A stretch of 64,000 nt of DNA from contig BDDD01002667.1 of NCBI GenBank assembly GCA_001972305.1, forward strand, positions 16,106-80,105. The letters are read 5' to 3'. A program made the translations under genes and the position numbers. Positions 36,223-48,737 of this stretch are shown here, piece by piece. This stretch comes from Cephalotus follicularis. Taxonomy: Eukaryota > Streptophyta > Magnoliopsida > Oxalidales > Cephalotaceae. The notes beneath the pieces are model-generated. The model had not been told where the DNA came from and ran no database searches. It saw nothing but the letters and a program-made list of their open reading frames with translations. How positions within the stretch are numbered: position 1 is the first letter of the stretch; each line of letters begins with the position of its first letter.

Positions 36223-36944
36223 ACTTACTGAGGACTTGCTCCAAAACTGTTCGCAAACGGGGATGGAGTAAGAGTGCATGACGTTGGGGCCAGGAGGTGG
36301 CGACGGTCATGACGATTGGCTTGTCTGGTTCCTTTTTGGGAACATATTTACTGCTTGTGTTGATATAACTTATGAGTTATACTTGTACTGTGAGCATGCA
36401 TATATTTTTATATGTACGTACAGAAGTATTTTTACTATGAAAATTACATGTCATGGCTCATCATAATGCATTCATTCATGACACTCATTATCATATGGCT
36501 TGAACTGTATTTATGGGTTTATTCACTTAGCCGAGTGAGGACAAAGGCTAACCCCTACTGTAATAGATTGATGGAGTGGACATGACATGGAGCATGCACG
36601 GAGACTTAAAGAGAAGATTTGTTATCTCTCTTATTTATGTATTTGGGTTATCAAACACTGATCATTTTGTAATAAAGGATATTTTGTTATCTCGTATCGT
36701 ATTGTATTATTTCACGCACCGTTTTGGGCGATCGACAGTTATGTCAGGTTTATTTATAAACTTGTGGGCATCACGTAGTATGGGATGCGTGATGCGTGTT
36801 TTAATTCGGCTCATTTACGATATTGCTTCCGCTATCTGAGGTTTTTAATTATTGGTATTTTTGCATAAACTGGATTATTTTATGTTGATTGCCTTACCAC
36901 TTTATATGTTGTCTTGTCGTGGAATAAAACGGGGTGTGACAACG

Positions 36945-36956
36945 TGGTATCAGAGC
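36945..36956 (+). other. Element F primer-binding site (tRNA-iMet)
   Basis: TGGTATCAGAGC three bases after the LTR end, complementary to the 3' end of initiator tRNA-Met. The same site serves B, H, J and K. Confidence 0.88.
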
Positions 36957-37054
36957 ATATATCCATTATATGCTTAGCTTGGATAAGTTCCTTGGCAATC
37001 AATAAATTGTTTTCCTAAAGTCGTGACTAACCGTCGTCCTTCTTATAGGAACAA

Positions 37055-38110
37055 ATGGACCGAAGGAGAACGCGTGGTAGGACTAGGGCCGCTGGAGCCA
37101 ATGCCCCTGAAGGAATGAATGTGCTGCAAGGAGGGAATGCTCCTCAAGATAATAGAGACCCGATGACCCGGATTGCAGACTACTTCCAGCAACAGATGGC
37201 CTTTAATATGGCCAATGCGGAGGAGATGCGCCAGTACTACGTGTAAGCTCGACCGCAACATAGAGCTCCTGATCACTGCCAGGGAGAGGATGGTAGTCAA
37301 TTCGGAAGGGACATCGAGAGATTCATGAGACAGAATCCACCTAGCTTCCGGGGAGAGCTTGATTCCACGATTGCTGAAAGATGGCTTCAAGACTTGGAGA
37401 AGATTTTTGCAGTGATGGACTGTACCGACGCTCAAAAGCTGAAGTTTGCCGTGTACCATCTATGGGGAGAGGCCACTCACTGGTGGGAGATGGTCAAAGC
37501 AAAATGGGAGTCAATGGGACTCGATGCTACATGGGAGAGATTCCAGACAGAGTTCCTCGATTCCTATGTACCCCAGATGGAGCAAGAATGGAGAGAGACA
37601 GAGCTTCTCGAGTTACGGCAAGGGGAGATGACTGTGGCCGAGTACCAGGCCAGGTTTATGGAGCTATCCAGACATTCACCATATCTGGTAGCTGATGATG
37701 TGAAAAAGATACGGAGGTTCTTGAAGGGTTTGCGACCGGACCTTCGATCGATGATTAGGGCTATGGAGCTGGGTACCTTTTCGAAGGTCGCCCAAAAGGC
37801 GAGGCTGCTGGAGAGCATATCCAGTGAGGACCGAGCAGAGAGGGCTCGAGCGCAGCAAATTAAACAGAACCCGATAAGACCAGCTTCTTCGAAATGGCAA
37901 AGGAGTAGTTCTCCGAATAAATCATCGAAGAACAGATTTGGGCAGACTGCCAAACTGGGGACTCCTAGTCAAGGGAGTAATGCGGGAACCAGAGCTTGTT
38001 ATCACTGTGGTTGGAAGGGCCACTTGCAGAAAGATTTTTGGAGGATGAACGGACTATGTTTGAGGTGTGGGGCATCTGGCCATTCAATGAAAGACTGCCC
38101 AAAGAGTTAG
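37055..38110 (+). pseudogene. Element F gag with two CCHC knuckles (fossil)
   Basis: N-terminus MDRRRTRGRTRAAGANAPEG, then the Gypsy gag core (FAVYHLWGEATHWWEMVK, FLDSYVPQMEQEWRETEL, YQARFMELSRHSPY, RFLKGLRPDLRSMI). Two knuckles lie near the end, CYHCGWKGHLQKD and CLRCGASGHSMKDCP. Matches K's gag (59478-60207, minus). Broken copy. Confidence 0.88.
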
Positions 38111-38279
38111 GCTATAGCACCTACCGGACCAGCTAGCAGCAGCGGGGCCTTCGTGGCGGAGGGACACCGGCAAGGGCATTGCGAAAGGTAGAGTTTTTAC
38201 CCTTTTACAGACAGAGCTTCTGGAGTCTACCTCGGTAGTTTGAGGTACACTGTATATTTATGGTTTTGCTGCTAGAGTA

Positions 38280-41200
38280 TTGATGGACCCTGGAGCATCA
38301 CATTCTTTCATTTCATCACATTTTGCATCATGCTTAGATGTAACACCTGACTGTATGGCATATACCTTGGATGTGAGCACACCTGTCGGAGTTTGCATGT
38401 ATACAAACACTGTATATAGGGGTTGTGAGATGTCTATGGCAGGCATTTCCTTGTGCGCGGACTTGATAGTGTTACCTATTTGCGACTTTGATATCATTTT
38501 GGGGATGGATTGGCTGTCAGCGCATCATGCTTACATGGACTGCTATAGCAAGACGGTTGATTTTCGTCTGTCCGATGGTACTACTTTACAGTTCAAGGGA
38601 GACAAGGGGCTTTCTACGCCAATTATATCCTTCATCCGTGCGTTGAGGTATCTTGAGAAAGGATGTGAAGGGTATCTTGCCTATGTGATTGATCAGAGGA
38701 AGGAGAAAGGTTTGAGCCTGGAGGAGATCCTAGTGGTGTGTGAATTTCCAGATGTATTTTCGGATGACTTTGGATCTTTGCCGCCGAGAAGAAATATGGA
38801 GTTTGTTATCGATCTTACACCGGGTACAGCTCCTATTTCGAAAGCACCATACAGGATGGCTCCTGCAGAGTTAAGAGAGCTGAAATTGCAGTTACAGGAC
38901 CTGATCGATAAGGGTTTCATTCGACCCAGTGTTTCACCGTGGGGTGCACCTGTACTGTTTGTCACGAAAAAAGATGGGTCGATGAGGCTCTGCATCGACT
39001 ACTGAATGTTGAACAAAGCAACTATCAAGAACAAGTATCCTTTACCTCACATTGAGGGTTTGTTTGAACAGTTGCAAGGAGCGAGAGTGTTCTCGAAGCT
39101 TGATCTGAGAACAGGATATCACCAGTTGAGGGTGAGGGAAAGAGATATTGAGAAAACTGCCTTCCGGACAAGATACGGTCACTATGAGTTCCTGGTGATG
39201 CCTTTTGGTGTTACCAATGCACCGGCTGCGTTCATGTCATTGATGAACGATGTGTTCCGACCGTACTTGGACCAGTTCATCATTGTGTTTATTGACGACG
39301 TACTTGTATACTCAAGAAGTGAGGAAGAGCATGCTTCCCACCTGAGGTTGGCTCTACAGGTTCTCCGAGAGCACCAGCTGTATGCCAAATTTAGTAAGTG
39401 TGAATTTTGGCTTGACCATGTGATCTTTCTTGGTCACATAGTATCTGGAGAAGGTTTGGCGGTGGATCCGTCAAAGACAGGAGTGGTACGAGATTGGCCA
39501 CAACCGAGGAATGTAACGGAGGTACGTAGTTTTCTTGGCTTAGCGGGATATTATAGAAGATTTATCCATAATTTCTCAAGAATAGCTGAGCCTTTGACAA
39601 GACTGACGCAGAAGAAGACTTTGTTTGTCTGGGATGATGATTGCGAAACTAGTTTCCGTGAACTGAAGGATCGGTTGGTTTCCGCTCCTATCTTGGCATT
39701 ACATGAGGGTAATGAGGGCTTTGCAGTCTATAGTGATGCATCGGGTAAGGGCTTGGGCTGCGTACTGATGCAACGAGGAAAGGTGATTGCTTATGCTTCT
39801 AGGAAGCTGAAGCCGTATGAAGAAAACTACCCGACTCATGACCTTGAACTTGCAGCTATTATCTTCGCCCTTCAGAAGTTGAGGCACTATCTTTACGGGG
39901 CGCAGTTTGAGATCTTCACCGATCATAAAAGTTTAAGGTACCTGTTCTGCCAGGACACGCTGAACATGAGATAGCGCAGGTGGGTGGAGTTCTTTAATGA
40001 TTATGACTGCAGTATCCAGTACCACCCGGGGAAAGCGATTGTGGTCGCTGATGCCTTGAGCCGCAAGGCTATGATCGCTAGTACAATGGTGTCGCAATGG
40101 AAGATGTTGGAAGACTTCCAGGAATGGTCTCCATTCAATCAGTCACCGGGGATCTTTCTAGCCAAAATGCGGGTAGAACCAGTGTTACTGCATCACATCA
40201 AAGATTCACAACCACATGATCCTGAACTGCAGCGGATTCGAGAGAATCTGGATTCAGAGTCTGATTTTAGAGTGCATGATGATGGTATTATGAGATATCG
40301 GGGACGTGTATGTCTTCCGAATGAACCGAGAGTGAAGGATGAACTACTCCGTGGGGCTCATAAATCCCTGTACAGTATTCATCCTGGTAGCACCAAAATG
40401 TACCAAGATATGAAGAAGACTTACTGGTGGCCCGGCATGAAACGCGAGATTGCAGAATATGTCGCAAAGTGTTTGACTTGCCAGAGGGTCAAGGCCAAGC
40501 ACCAGAGACCTGCGGGACTGTTACAGTCATTACCAGTGGCAGAGTGGAAATGGGAACACATTACGATGGACGTTGTTTCTGGGTTTCCATTGACTAGGCA
40601 TCGTCATAATGCCATGTGGACTATTGTTGATAGACTCACCAAATCAGCACACTTCTTGCCCACACATGTCACTGATTCTGTGAGCAAGTTGGCTCGATTA
40701 TATGTGAAGGAGATTGTGAGACTGCACGGTGTTCCGGTGAGCATCGTTTGTGATAGGGATTCGATCTTCACTTCCAACTTCTGGAAGAGATTCCAGACAG
40801 CCTTTGGAACGAGATTTAATCTTAGTACTGCTTTTCACCCTCAGACAGATGGACAGTCAGAGCGTACCATCCAAACCTTGGAGGATATGCTTCGGGCTTG
40901 TGTGATCGATTTTGACGGGACCTGGGAAGACCATATCCCTCTGATAGAGTTTTCTTATAACAATAGCTATCACTCGAGTATTGGTATGGCTCCATACGAG
41001 GCACTGTATGGGAGAAAGTGTAGGTCACCTGTCTGTTGGGACGAGGTTGGTGAACGACCACTGCTTGGGTCGGATTTGGTGGAGGAGACTTCAGAGAAAG
41101 TCAAGTTCATCAAAGAGAAGTTGCTAGCAGCGCACAATCGGCAGAAGAGCTATGTCGATAGTATGAAGAGAAGGCCTTTAACCTTCAATGTTGGGGATCA

Positions 41201-41604
41201 CGTCTTTTTGAAGGTATCTCCGTGGAAAGGGGTGCAAAGATTTGGGAAAAAGGGCATTAGCGCCACGCTACATTGGTCCTTTTGAGATTCTAGAGAGGGT
41301 TGGGGAGGTAGCATATCAGCTAGCCTTACCTCCTACATTGTCAAGTGTACATGATGTCTTTCATGTATCGATGCTACGAGGTTATATCCGAGACCCATCA
41401 CATGTCCTGGATTATGACTCGGTTACGGTGAGGGATGATCTTTCCTGCGAGGAGTCACCCGTGAAAATCTTGGATTGGAAGACACAAGTTTTGAGGAACC
41501 GGTCCATTCCGATGGTAAAGGTTCAGTGGCAATTTCATCGGCCGGATGAAGCGACTTGGGAACGTGAGGATGACATCCGACAACGTTACCCACATTTGTT
41601 TTAG
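38280..41604 (+). pseudogene. Element F pol: protease, RT, RNase H, integrase, chromodomain-like end (fossil)
   Basis: Protease [11 protein letters not shown] (about 38284). [45 protein letters not shown] (about 39288). RNase [43 protein letters not shown]. Integrase HHCC zone [14 protein letters not shown] and CLTCQRVKAKHQ, then core MDVVSGFP, CDRDSIFTSNFWK, FHPQTDGQSERTIQ. C-terminus YIGPFEILERVGEVAYQLAL and a chromodomain-like VKVQWQFHRPDEATWEREDD. Order and motifs are those of plant chromoviruses. Near-complete length with several breaks. Confidence 0.92.
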
Positions 41605-41635
41605 TATTGTGTTAATTTCGAGGACGACATTTCTT

Positions 41636-41649
41636 GAAGGAGGGGTGGA
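41636..41649 (+). other. Element F polypurine tract
   Basis: GAAGGAGGGGTGGA directly before the 3' LTR start TGTAACGCCC at 41650. The same sequence in complement precedes the LTRs of E and K. Confidence 0.85.
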
Positions 41650-43537
41650 TGTAACGCCCGGTATTTCCATGAATGTAATATTTCGATTTATGATGTAATC
41701 TTAAACCTGATTAATGAGAATATTGAGTTTTTGAACTCAAAAGATGCTTACAAACCCTAATTATGGTTTTGGAAATGGAATATGTATGTCAAAAGCTTGA
41801 AACGACACTGTTTTGGGACAAAGACATCGACATCTTTCGAAAGACGTCGATGCCTTTGGGAACCAGGGCACACGTAATTGCATGGGCATGCACGTCGACA
41901 ATGGAAAAAGGCATCGATACCTTCTTACAAAAATGGAAAAGACATCGACGTCTAAGGAAAGACGTCGACGCCTTTGTAAAGAATGTCTGTCACGTTCTTC
42001 ACTGGCAGAGTAACATGCAGTGAGGGATCTTTGGGGGCTTTACAGACGCCTCAATGTGTGCGATTTTGACGTATTAGTAATGCTGGCGTGTTGCCAGGAA
42101 TGCCCAAAACATTCCCCTCACATGGAACATATAAGGAATTATGCCATCCTAACATGCAACCTGCAAAAGGAAGATGGTTAAAGAAAACAAAAGAAAGGGC
42201 ATAAACCTGGAAAGTGGGAGAGAGCACGAGGGTGGCCTGTTAAATGTCAGAAGAAGAATGTTGGGGGGGAGCCATCTGCATAAGAATAACCCTCCCCACT
42301 TCTCTCCCTCGTTTTAAAACACCAGAAGAAAGAGAGGAAAGAAAACAGTGAGTGTGAGAGCCACCATTGTTGAGTTGCTTGGAGCTAGAGATTGGAGCTC
42401 GTGGGTAGCAGTTGCTGAGGGAATCTTGGAGCTGCTGGTAGCAAGAACCTGGGAACTTAAAGAGGTGGACTTTCCAGTTCCTAACTTGGAACAATAAGGT
42501 AGGGGAAAGTGATGGATTCATACATGCATTTTGGGTTTTATGTTAATGAATAACATGATGAATTGCAAACTTATTACAACTTGTGAACGAAATAATATAT
42601 TTTAAACAAATATAATTGATCAAGTAATTATATGTAATTGCTTGACTTGTACTGTGAAATGCTTGTGCTTGTTAATTATTGGCCATCGTGCTAATAACTT
42701 GTTGATTATTGGCCATCGTGCTAATAACTTGTTGATTATTCGCCACCGTGCTAATAACTTGTTGATTACTAGCCACTGTGCTAGTAACTTGCTGTTGGTT
42801 TAGCCACCGTGCTAAACAACTTACTGAGGACTTGCTCCAAAACCATTCGCAAACGGGGATGGAGTAAGAGTGCATGACGTAGGGGCCAGGAGGTGGCGAC
42901 GGTCATGACGATTGGCCTTTCTAGTTCCTTTTTTGGGAACATATTTACTGCTTGTGTTGATATAACTTATGAGTTATACTTGTGCTGTGAGCATGCATAT
43001 ATTTTTATATGTACATACGGAAGTATTTTTACTATGAAAATTACATGTCATGGCTCATCATAATGCATTCATTCATGCACTCATTATCATATGGCTTGAA
43101 CTGTATTTATGGGTTTATTCACTTAGCCGAGTGAGGACAAAGGCTAACCCCTACTGTAACAGATTGATGGAGTGGACATGACATGGAGCATGCACGGAGA
43201 CTTAAAGAGAAGATTTGTTACCTCTATTATTTATGTATTTGGGTTATCAAACACTGATCATTTTGTAATAAAGGATATTTTGTTATCTCGTATCGTATTG
43301 TATTATTTCACGCTCCGTTTTGGGCGATCGACAGTTATGTCAGGTTTATTTATAAACTTGTGGGCATCATGTAGTATGGGATGCGTGATGCGTGTTTTAA
43401 TTCGACTCATTTACGATATTGCTTCCGCTATCTGAGGTTTTTAATTATTGGTATTTTTGCATGAGCTGGATTATTTTATGTTGATTGCCTTACCACTTTA
43501 TATGTTGTCTTGTTGTGGAATAAAACGGGGTGTGACA
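41650..43537 (+). repeat. Element F 3' LTR
   Basis: TGTAACGCCCGG to CGGGGTGTGACA. Shares sequence with the 5' LTR at both ends, is about 1 kb shorter, and has five rather than nine 30-bp units (42668-42819). One YCGA cluster at 41818-41975. Confidence 0.9.
42668..42819. repeat. 30-bp tandem array in 3' LTR of F (about five units)
   Basis: Same unit as at 35951-36222, starting at 42668, 42698, 42728, 42758 and 42788. Confidence 0.9.
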
Positions 43538-43542
43538 TGCGT

Positions 43543-44023
43543 GCTCTCTCTTCAGATCTCTGAGGAGACATCTTACGAGAAAGATGAATTCCTTCTCCTA
43601 TTGGCAATAGGCCTCTCTTGGTATTCTCCATGCTAAACCTCTTCAGCACCTTGCTGATGTACTGGCTTTGGGAAAGCCCAAGCAACCTATTGGATCTATC
43701 CCTGAATATCCTAATACCCAGTATATGGGTGACTTCTCCCAAATCTTTCATGGAAAAATTCTTAGTTAGCCATATCTTTGCAGACTGTAACATCCCTACA
43801 TGATTCCCAATGAGTAGGATGTCATCTACATATAGCACTAAGAAAGTGATACTAGGTCCCTCTTGCTTTCGATAAACACATGGCTCATCTACATTTTTAA
43901 CGAAGTCAAAAGCTTTGACTGCTTCATCAAAACGTAGATTCCAGCTACGAGATGCTTGCTTTAGTCCATAAATGGACCGTTCGAGCTTGCACACCATGTG
44001 CGGGTGCTCGGAAGATGTAAACC
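43543..44023 (-). pseudogene. Element H RT middle part (fossil)
   Basis: RVT_2 motifs on the minus strand: CKLERSIYGLKQASRSWNLR, LYVDDILLIG, MKDLGEVTHILGIRI and LSQSQYISKVLKRF. Lies between the insertions of F and J. Confidence 0.88.
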
Positions 44024-44970
44024 TGTAACACCCCTGAACGGCGGGAGTCCTTACCGGTTCATAGTCCGAAACTAAACATAACCTATCATGAAATATAACT
44101 CGATTTTTATTCCTTTTATCAGATTATTAACTTATCTTTTATTCGAAATGCGTGATAGTCTGAACAAAACGTTAACGATCTAAAACATATTCATCACTGA
44201 AATTGAAATCGTAGTCTGAATAACTTAAACATGTACTAAGAACATCATAATCCGAAGTTGTGAATAAAAAGTCCTAACATCGTTCAAAGGCAGATCCTAA
44301 TATAACCAAACGACAATAAAATATAAACGGATCATCTCCTAAGCGATCCTCAGACATTGGTGACATCACTCTCATCACACGTTTCCCAAATGCTGCCCCA
44401 GAATACCTGCCGCATGAAAAACAAAAACGCTGCTGAGCAAACCTCAGTACGGATAGAGAATCATAAAACATAAAACGATGCTTTAAAGGATAGAAAATAC
44501 CTGAATATTTAAATATCATATACTTTATGCATAAAATAATTTAACATTATTTTCAAAAGCGAAGGTAAGTAGTCATACAATCAATTCAAAACGAATATCC
44601 AATTTTCAAAGCGTTATTCAATTTCAAAACATAATCCAAGTTCAAAATCCCAAAACATATTCAAAACGAAAAACAAACAGAGACTTATCTGATTCCATAA
44701 TCTCATCTCAGAGATCCAAAGCGCATACACATATGCATAATTGCAAGGGGTTTGCAAGGCCCACATGCCAAACGGAAGGACGTGTACGGCACTACACAAT
44801 CAATCCCCAGAATCCATATCCTTAACGTAACATATAACTATAGTCGACCCATACGCCTCTATCACACATTTCGGATCCATAAGTCCACCTCATGGGACTT
44901 ATTCATAACATAGAGAGACACCGTAGTCAAATAACACTACTACGGAAGTGTCATGTCCCCGTGCCAGGCC

Positions 44971-45746
44971 TACGACATGCCTATGGTACCTCCATAGGTA
45001 GGAAATATCTCTGTGTATATCCTTATTTCAAAAACATTGCTTTATTTCTAAAAACAATTTAAAAACATAAACACATTTTCTAAACATTTTCTGGACATAG
45101 CAAAATCATTACATAGAATCAACTCATTTATTTTCCACTGTAAAGAGATGATCGTATCATATTTCTTAACATGTCATAGCATAAAGTCAAGAACATTAAA
45201 TTAGCAAAATGTCAACTGACTTTTATTTTCAAAATTGTATCGAATCATAAAACATAGCCAAGTTCATAAAACAGAAGGAATCACATTTGAATTCATTTCA
45301 GTAAAACCGTAGGAAGAGACCAAGAACGAAGAATCGGTACGTTATCCATAAAGTAAAATACGACATGCCTATGGTACCTCCATAGGTAGGAAATATCTCT
45401 GTGTATATCCTTATTTCAAAAACATTGCTTTATTTCTAAAAACAATTTAAAAACATAAACACATTTTCTAAACATTTTCTGGACATAGCAAAATCATTAC
45501 ATAGAATCAACTCATTTATTTTCCACTGTAAAGAGATGATCGTATCATATTTCTTAACATGTCATAGCATAAAGTCAAGAACATTAAATTTGCAAAATGT
45601 CAACTGACTTTTATTTTCAAAATTGTATCGAATCATAAAACATAGCCAAGTTCATAAAACAGAAGGAATCACATTTGAATTCATTTCAGTAAAACCGTAG
45701 GAAGAGACCAAGAACGAAGAATCGGTACGTTATCCATAAAGTAAAA
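44971..45746. repeat. 388-bp tandem duplication in 3' LTR of J
   Basis: Segment 44971-45358 (begins TACGACATGCCTATGG) is repeated at 45359-45746, almost identical. This implies a very recent duplication or an assembly artefact. The other LTR has no such pair. Confidence 0.9.
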
Positions 45747-46087
45747 CTATCTTTTTACTATATAGAAAAAAGTAGGAGGGTATCAAGGAACGAAACATCC
45801 GGACTTTAATCATAAAAAGTGAAACGGGATAGTTCCAATAAAATCAGATAGCCAAAGAGCAGAAAATCCGTACCTTAAGCGATCACAACAAAGATAGACG
45901 AATTGATCAACAATTTTAAAAGTCCCTCGAAGCACAAAAATCTAAAAGATGCAATATCATTCATATAAGGATTCAAAAATCACTTCCAAACATCAAACAG
46001 TAATTTCGCAGTGTCAAAAGCATACTCCAAATCATTACAAAACCAAACGGATAACAAAACTTGAAACCAGAAAATTTACTGGACAGA

Positions 46088-46292
46088 ACCAGCCGACTGT
46101 ATCAAAATCCAGTCGACAGTTCAAAGGTGGCAGCCGACTGTATTGCATAGGCAGCCGACTACTCAAACTGGGTTGAATCCAGTCGACTATGATAGGGGTC
46201 CAGTCGACTGTGCAAGGCAACCAGCCAACTGTTTCTTAAGAATGTCGACTACACAAGCGAAACAGCCGACTGTTTAAATGGATAGCCTACTG
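46088..46292 (-). repeat. Phased 20-21-bp array of CAGYCGACTG sites in LTR of J
   Basis: Cores at 46093, 46113, 46134, 46155, 46183, 46204, 46225, 46245, 46266 and 46286. All spacings are 20 or 21 bp except one of 28. Units read CAGCCGACTGT or CAGTCGACTGT with variable spacers. The flavour is the same as in E. Confidence 0.88.
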
Positions 46293-47365
46293 TTCTGCTC
46301 GACAGAGCAACAAAACACAGCAGTTTCAATGCAATATTTCTGTCAAACTTTCAATATTACAATACCAGATGATCATAGCTATATTCATAGGACTTATGCG
46401 ATATATCCGTTGTATTTAAAGCATAAAGAAACAAGAAATTTATGCCATTAGTGATCATGCTTTTAAGAGAGGCAATTTCAATTCATTGTATACATGCTTA
46501 TATGATCAAGTTTTCTGTCAATAATCATTATCCTTAATCAAAACCAGTATGTATCATCTACCTAATGCATGTTGACAGGTTCAGAATCCATGATAGAACT
46601 TAGAGTTTCAGAAATCAAAACCAAAACACACTAGCAACCTATATGCAATAGAATTCGGATGACATTGAACTAAATTTAATTGCTAAACCATAACAACAGA
46701 GGAAAAACAAACCTGGTATGATGATCACAGGATAACAAAACAGATTCTCATCTTGCAGGTTCGGCTACCAGGAGTGGGAGACAAACAATGATGTAAAAAC
46801 AATAGTCACAGGCACTTTTTAACTAGGAAATAAGAGGCAATTTAGGTTGAGATAAGGAAAGAAGAATCCAAAATCTGATGGATAAGGGAAGTCGGGCAGT
46901 AAATTCAGGATTGATAGGGAGAAAGAAAGAAAGATATCAGTATTGTAAGAGAGAGGGAAGAGACTTACGGAAGAGGGAGAGAAGAAATAGAAAGCAATTA
47001 GGATTTAAGCTTTTAACCAAAATAAAAGGATTTGTTTTCCAATTAAAAAAAATTTTCCACATTAATAATAAAAAATGATTTAATATTTGTACAAAATATA
47101 ATTTAATTAATTTTACTTATTCATGTACATAGTCCAACCAATATTCAACAGCCCAAAATTAATGTCTTTAAGCCTAAAACATAAAAGCCCAAATTAAAAT
47201 TGACCAACCATATAATAAAATAAAATTCCAAAAAAATATGCACACGAAAATCATGGTATTACATCCTTCCCCCCTTAAAAGATTTCGTCCCGAAATCTAT
47301 TCATAAACCATTCCGAATCAATAACAGAAGAACAACTCAATATGCATAACAAAGTAACGCAGTTA

Positions 47366-48565
47366 TCACATAATAAGTTGACTTATCAACAAATCAAACT
47401 TCTTACAGTTACCAAGACAAAACAAAACCGAAACAGTACCTGGTGCGTTCGCAATCTGATGCGTCGTTAAGGCGAAAACTCTACCTCGCACATTACGTTG
47501 CTCCACATCATTGCCATTTCCTCCTTTATTCCTTGTACGAGGATTTGGACAACTCTTCAAAAGATGACCCATTTGTCCACAAGAAAAACACGCCCCAGTG
47601 GCCTAGTAACATGACCCAATCGGATGTCGCTTCCCACACGTATCACACAAAGCAATCTGAACATTGGGGCTATCCTTATCCTTATTCTGATTATGATCCT
47701 TTTTATGCTGTTTGCCTTCGCCTTGTTGTTCAGAATTCTTCCCATGAGAATCACTCCAATTCTGCTTCTTTTCCTTTTCTTGTCGAGCTTCCTGAAAGTC
47801 AAACCTCTCCAATTCAATATTCTTCGCAGCATTTGCTACTTCTGCCACGTCAGCAAACCTGGAGTTTATCAGTTTTCCCCTTAGCTGGTACTGCAATTTC
47901 CATTTGAACTTCTCTGCTTGCTCCAATGCAGACCCCGTCGCGGATCCAGCAAAACCCGCTAACCTAGTGAACCGGGCCAAAAACTCGGTGACTGATTCAC
48001 CATCCTTCTGCCTAGTGTTAACAAACTCCCTTGCGTAAGCTTCCTTGTCAGCATTGGGGAAATACTGCTGATAGACAACTTCACAGAATTCAAACCATGT
48101 CAGGGCATCAATGTAATCTCCTCCCTTAGCTAACTTCAAAGTTTGCCATCACTTCTGAGCATCTCCTTCCAATTTATAAGCTGCCAACCTTACCTTCTGT
48201 TCATCATCACATCCTAACACATTGAAATTTTTCTCCATGTGCGCAATCTAGTGTTCAGCCTCTACAGGTGTGAGGGTCGAACTAAATGACTGCGGCCTCT
48301 GCTTTTGGAGTCGCTCAAGCCAGACATATGCAGGAGTGTCAGGCCGGTCCCCAGTTTCTCTACCAACCTGAACATCAGCCAGTGCATTTTCTGCCGCGAC
48401 TTGCTCTTGGCGTCCTTGCCCTTGATTTTGCATAGCATGAATCAGTCGATCTATTTCTTGAGCAACTACCTGTCGCACTAACTCTTCAACCGTAGGCTCG
48501 TTTCGCACTTCTTCACGAGCCTCAGTTGGTTCGTTTCCTTGTGGGGTATTCCTTGCTCGTACCAT
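47366..48565 (-). pseudogene. Element J gag region with knuckle (fossil)
   Basis: On the minus strand: start MVARARNTP-like (MVRARNTPQGNEPTE), then AKGGDYIDALTWFEFCEVVY, QQYFPNADKEAYAREFVNTR and FLARFTRLAGFAGSATGSA. A CDTCGKRHPIGSC and a GHLLKSCP-type knuckle follow near the end, then a short protease-like start (ANAPGTVS). Closely follows D's gag. Broken copy. Confidence 0.85.
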
Positions 48566-48721
48566 CTATGAAACATAAATCCAAAACATAACACAACAAC
48601 AAAGAAACCAAGGTCGAAACAACAAACACGTCAGAAAGATCACAACAAAAGATCCTAACCCAAGGTCTACCCAATCTCACAGGTCAAACCTAGACAGGTC
48701 TTCTAAGGAAAGAAAACCTAT

Positions 48722-48733
48722 TCTCTGATACCA
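48722..48733 (-). other. Element J primer-binding site (tRNA-iMet)
   Basis: TCTCTGATACCA on the plus strand, four bases from the LTR start at 48738. Confidence 0.82.
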
Positions 48734-48737
48734 TTTC

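Larger units (their letters stand above)
34050..36941 (+). repeat. Element F 5' LTR
   Basis: TGTAATGCCCGG to CGGGGTGTGACA, TG/CA ends. Carries YCGA clusters at 34220-34378 and 35130-35475 and the 30-bp array at 35951-36222. ORFs inside are not supported as genes. Confidence 0.9.
34050..43537 (+). mobile_element. Element F: Ty3/Gypsy chromovirus (Tekay-like), both LTRs, inserted in H
   Basis: 5' LTR 34050-36941, primer-binding site, gag, pol, polypurine tract and 3' LTR 41650-43537. The target duplication TGCGT is at 34045-34049 and 43538-43542. RNase H before integrase and a chromodomain-like end identify a Gypsy chromovirus. LTRs differ by about 2-3% over shared sequence by eye, but differ in length (2892 against 1888 bp). 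About five breaks in gag-pol; otherwise the best preserved Gypsy in the window. Confidence 0.92.
44024..47263 (-). repeat. Element J 3' LTR (3.2 kb)
   Basis: On the plus strand it runs from TGTAACACCCCTGAACGG to TCATGGTATTACA, then ATCCTTCCCCCCTT, the complement of the polypurine tract. Includes a 388-bp tandem duplication (44971-45746) and a phased YCGA array (46088-46292). ORFs such as 46878-47078 lie in this LTR and are unsupported. Confidence 0.86.

Noticed and set aside
36945-36956. Possible tRNA-Met fragments (TGGTATCAGAGC) at several sites
   Set aside because: Only 12 bp next to LTR ends with no cloverleaf; these are primer-binding sites.
46878-47078. Lys/Arg-rich ORF of 66 residues
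   Set aside because: Lies in purine-rich LTR sequence of J and is matched in the other LTR; composition alone explains it.
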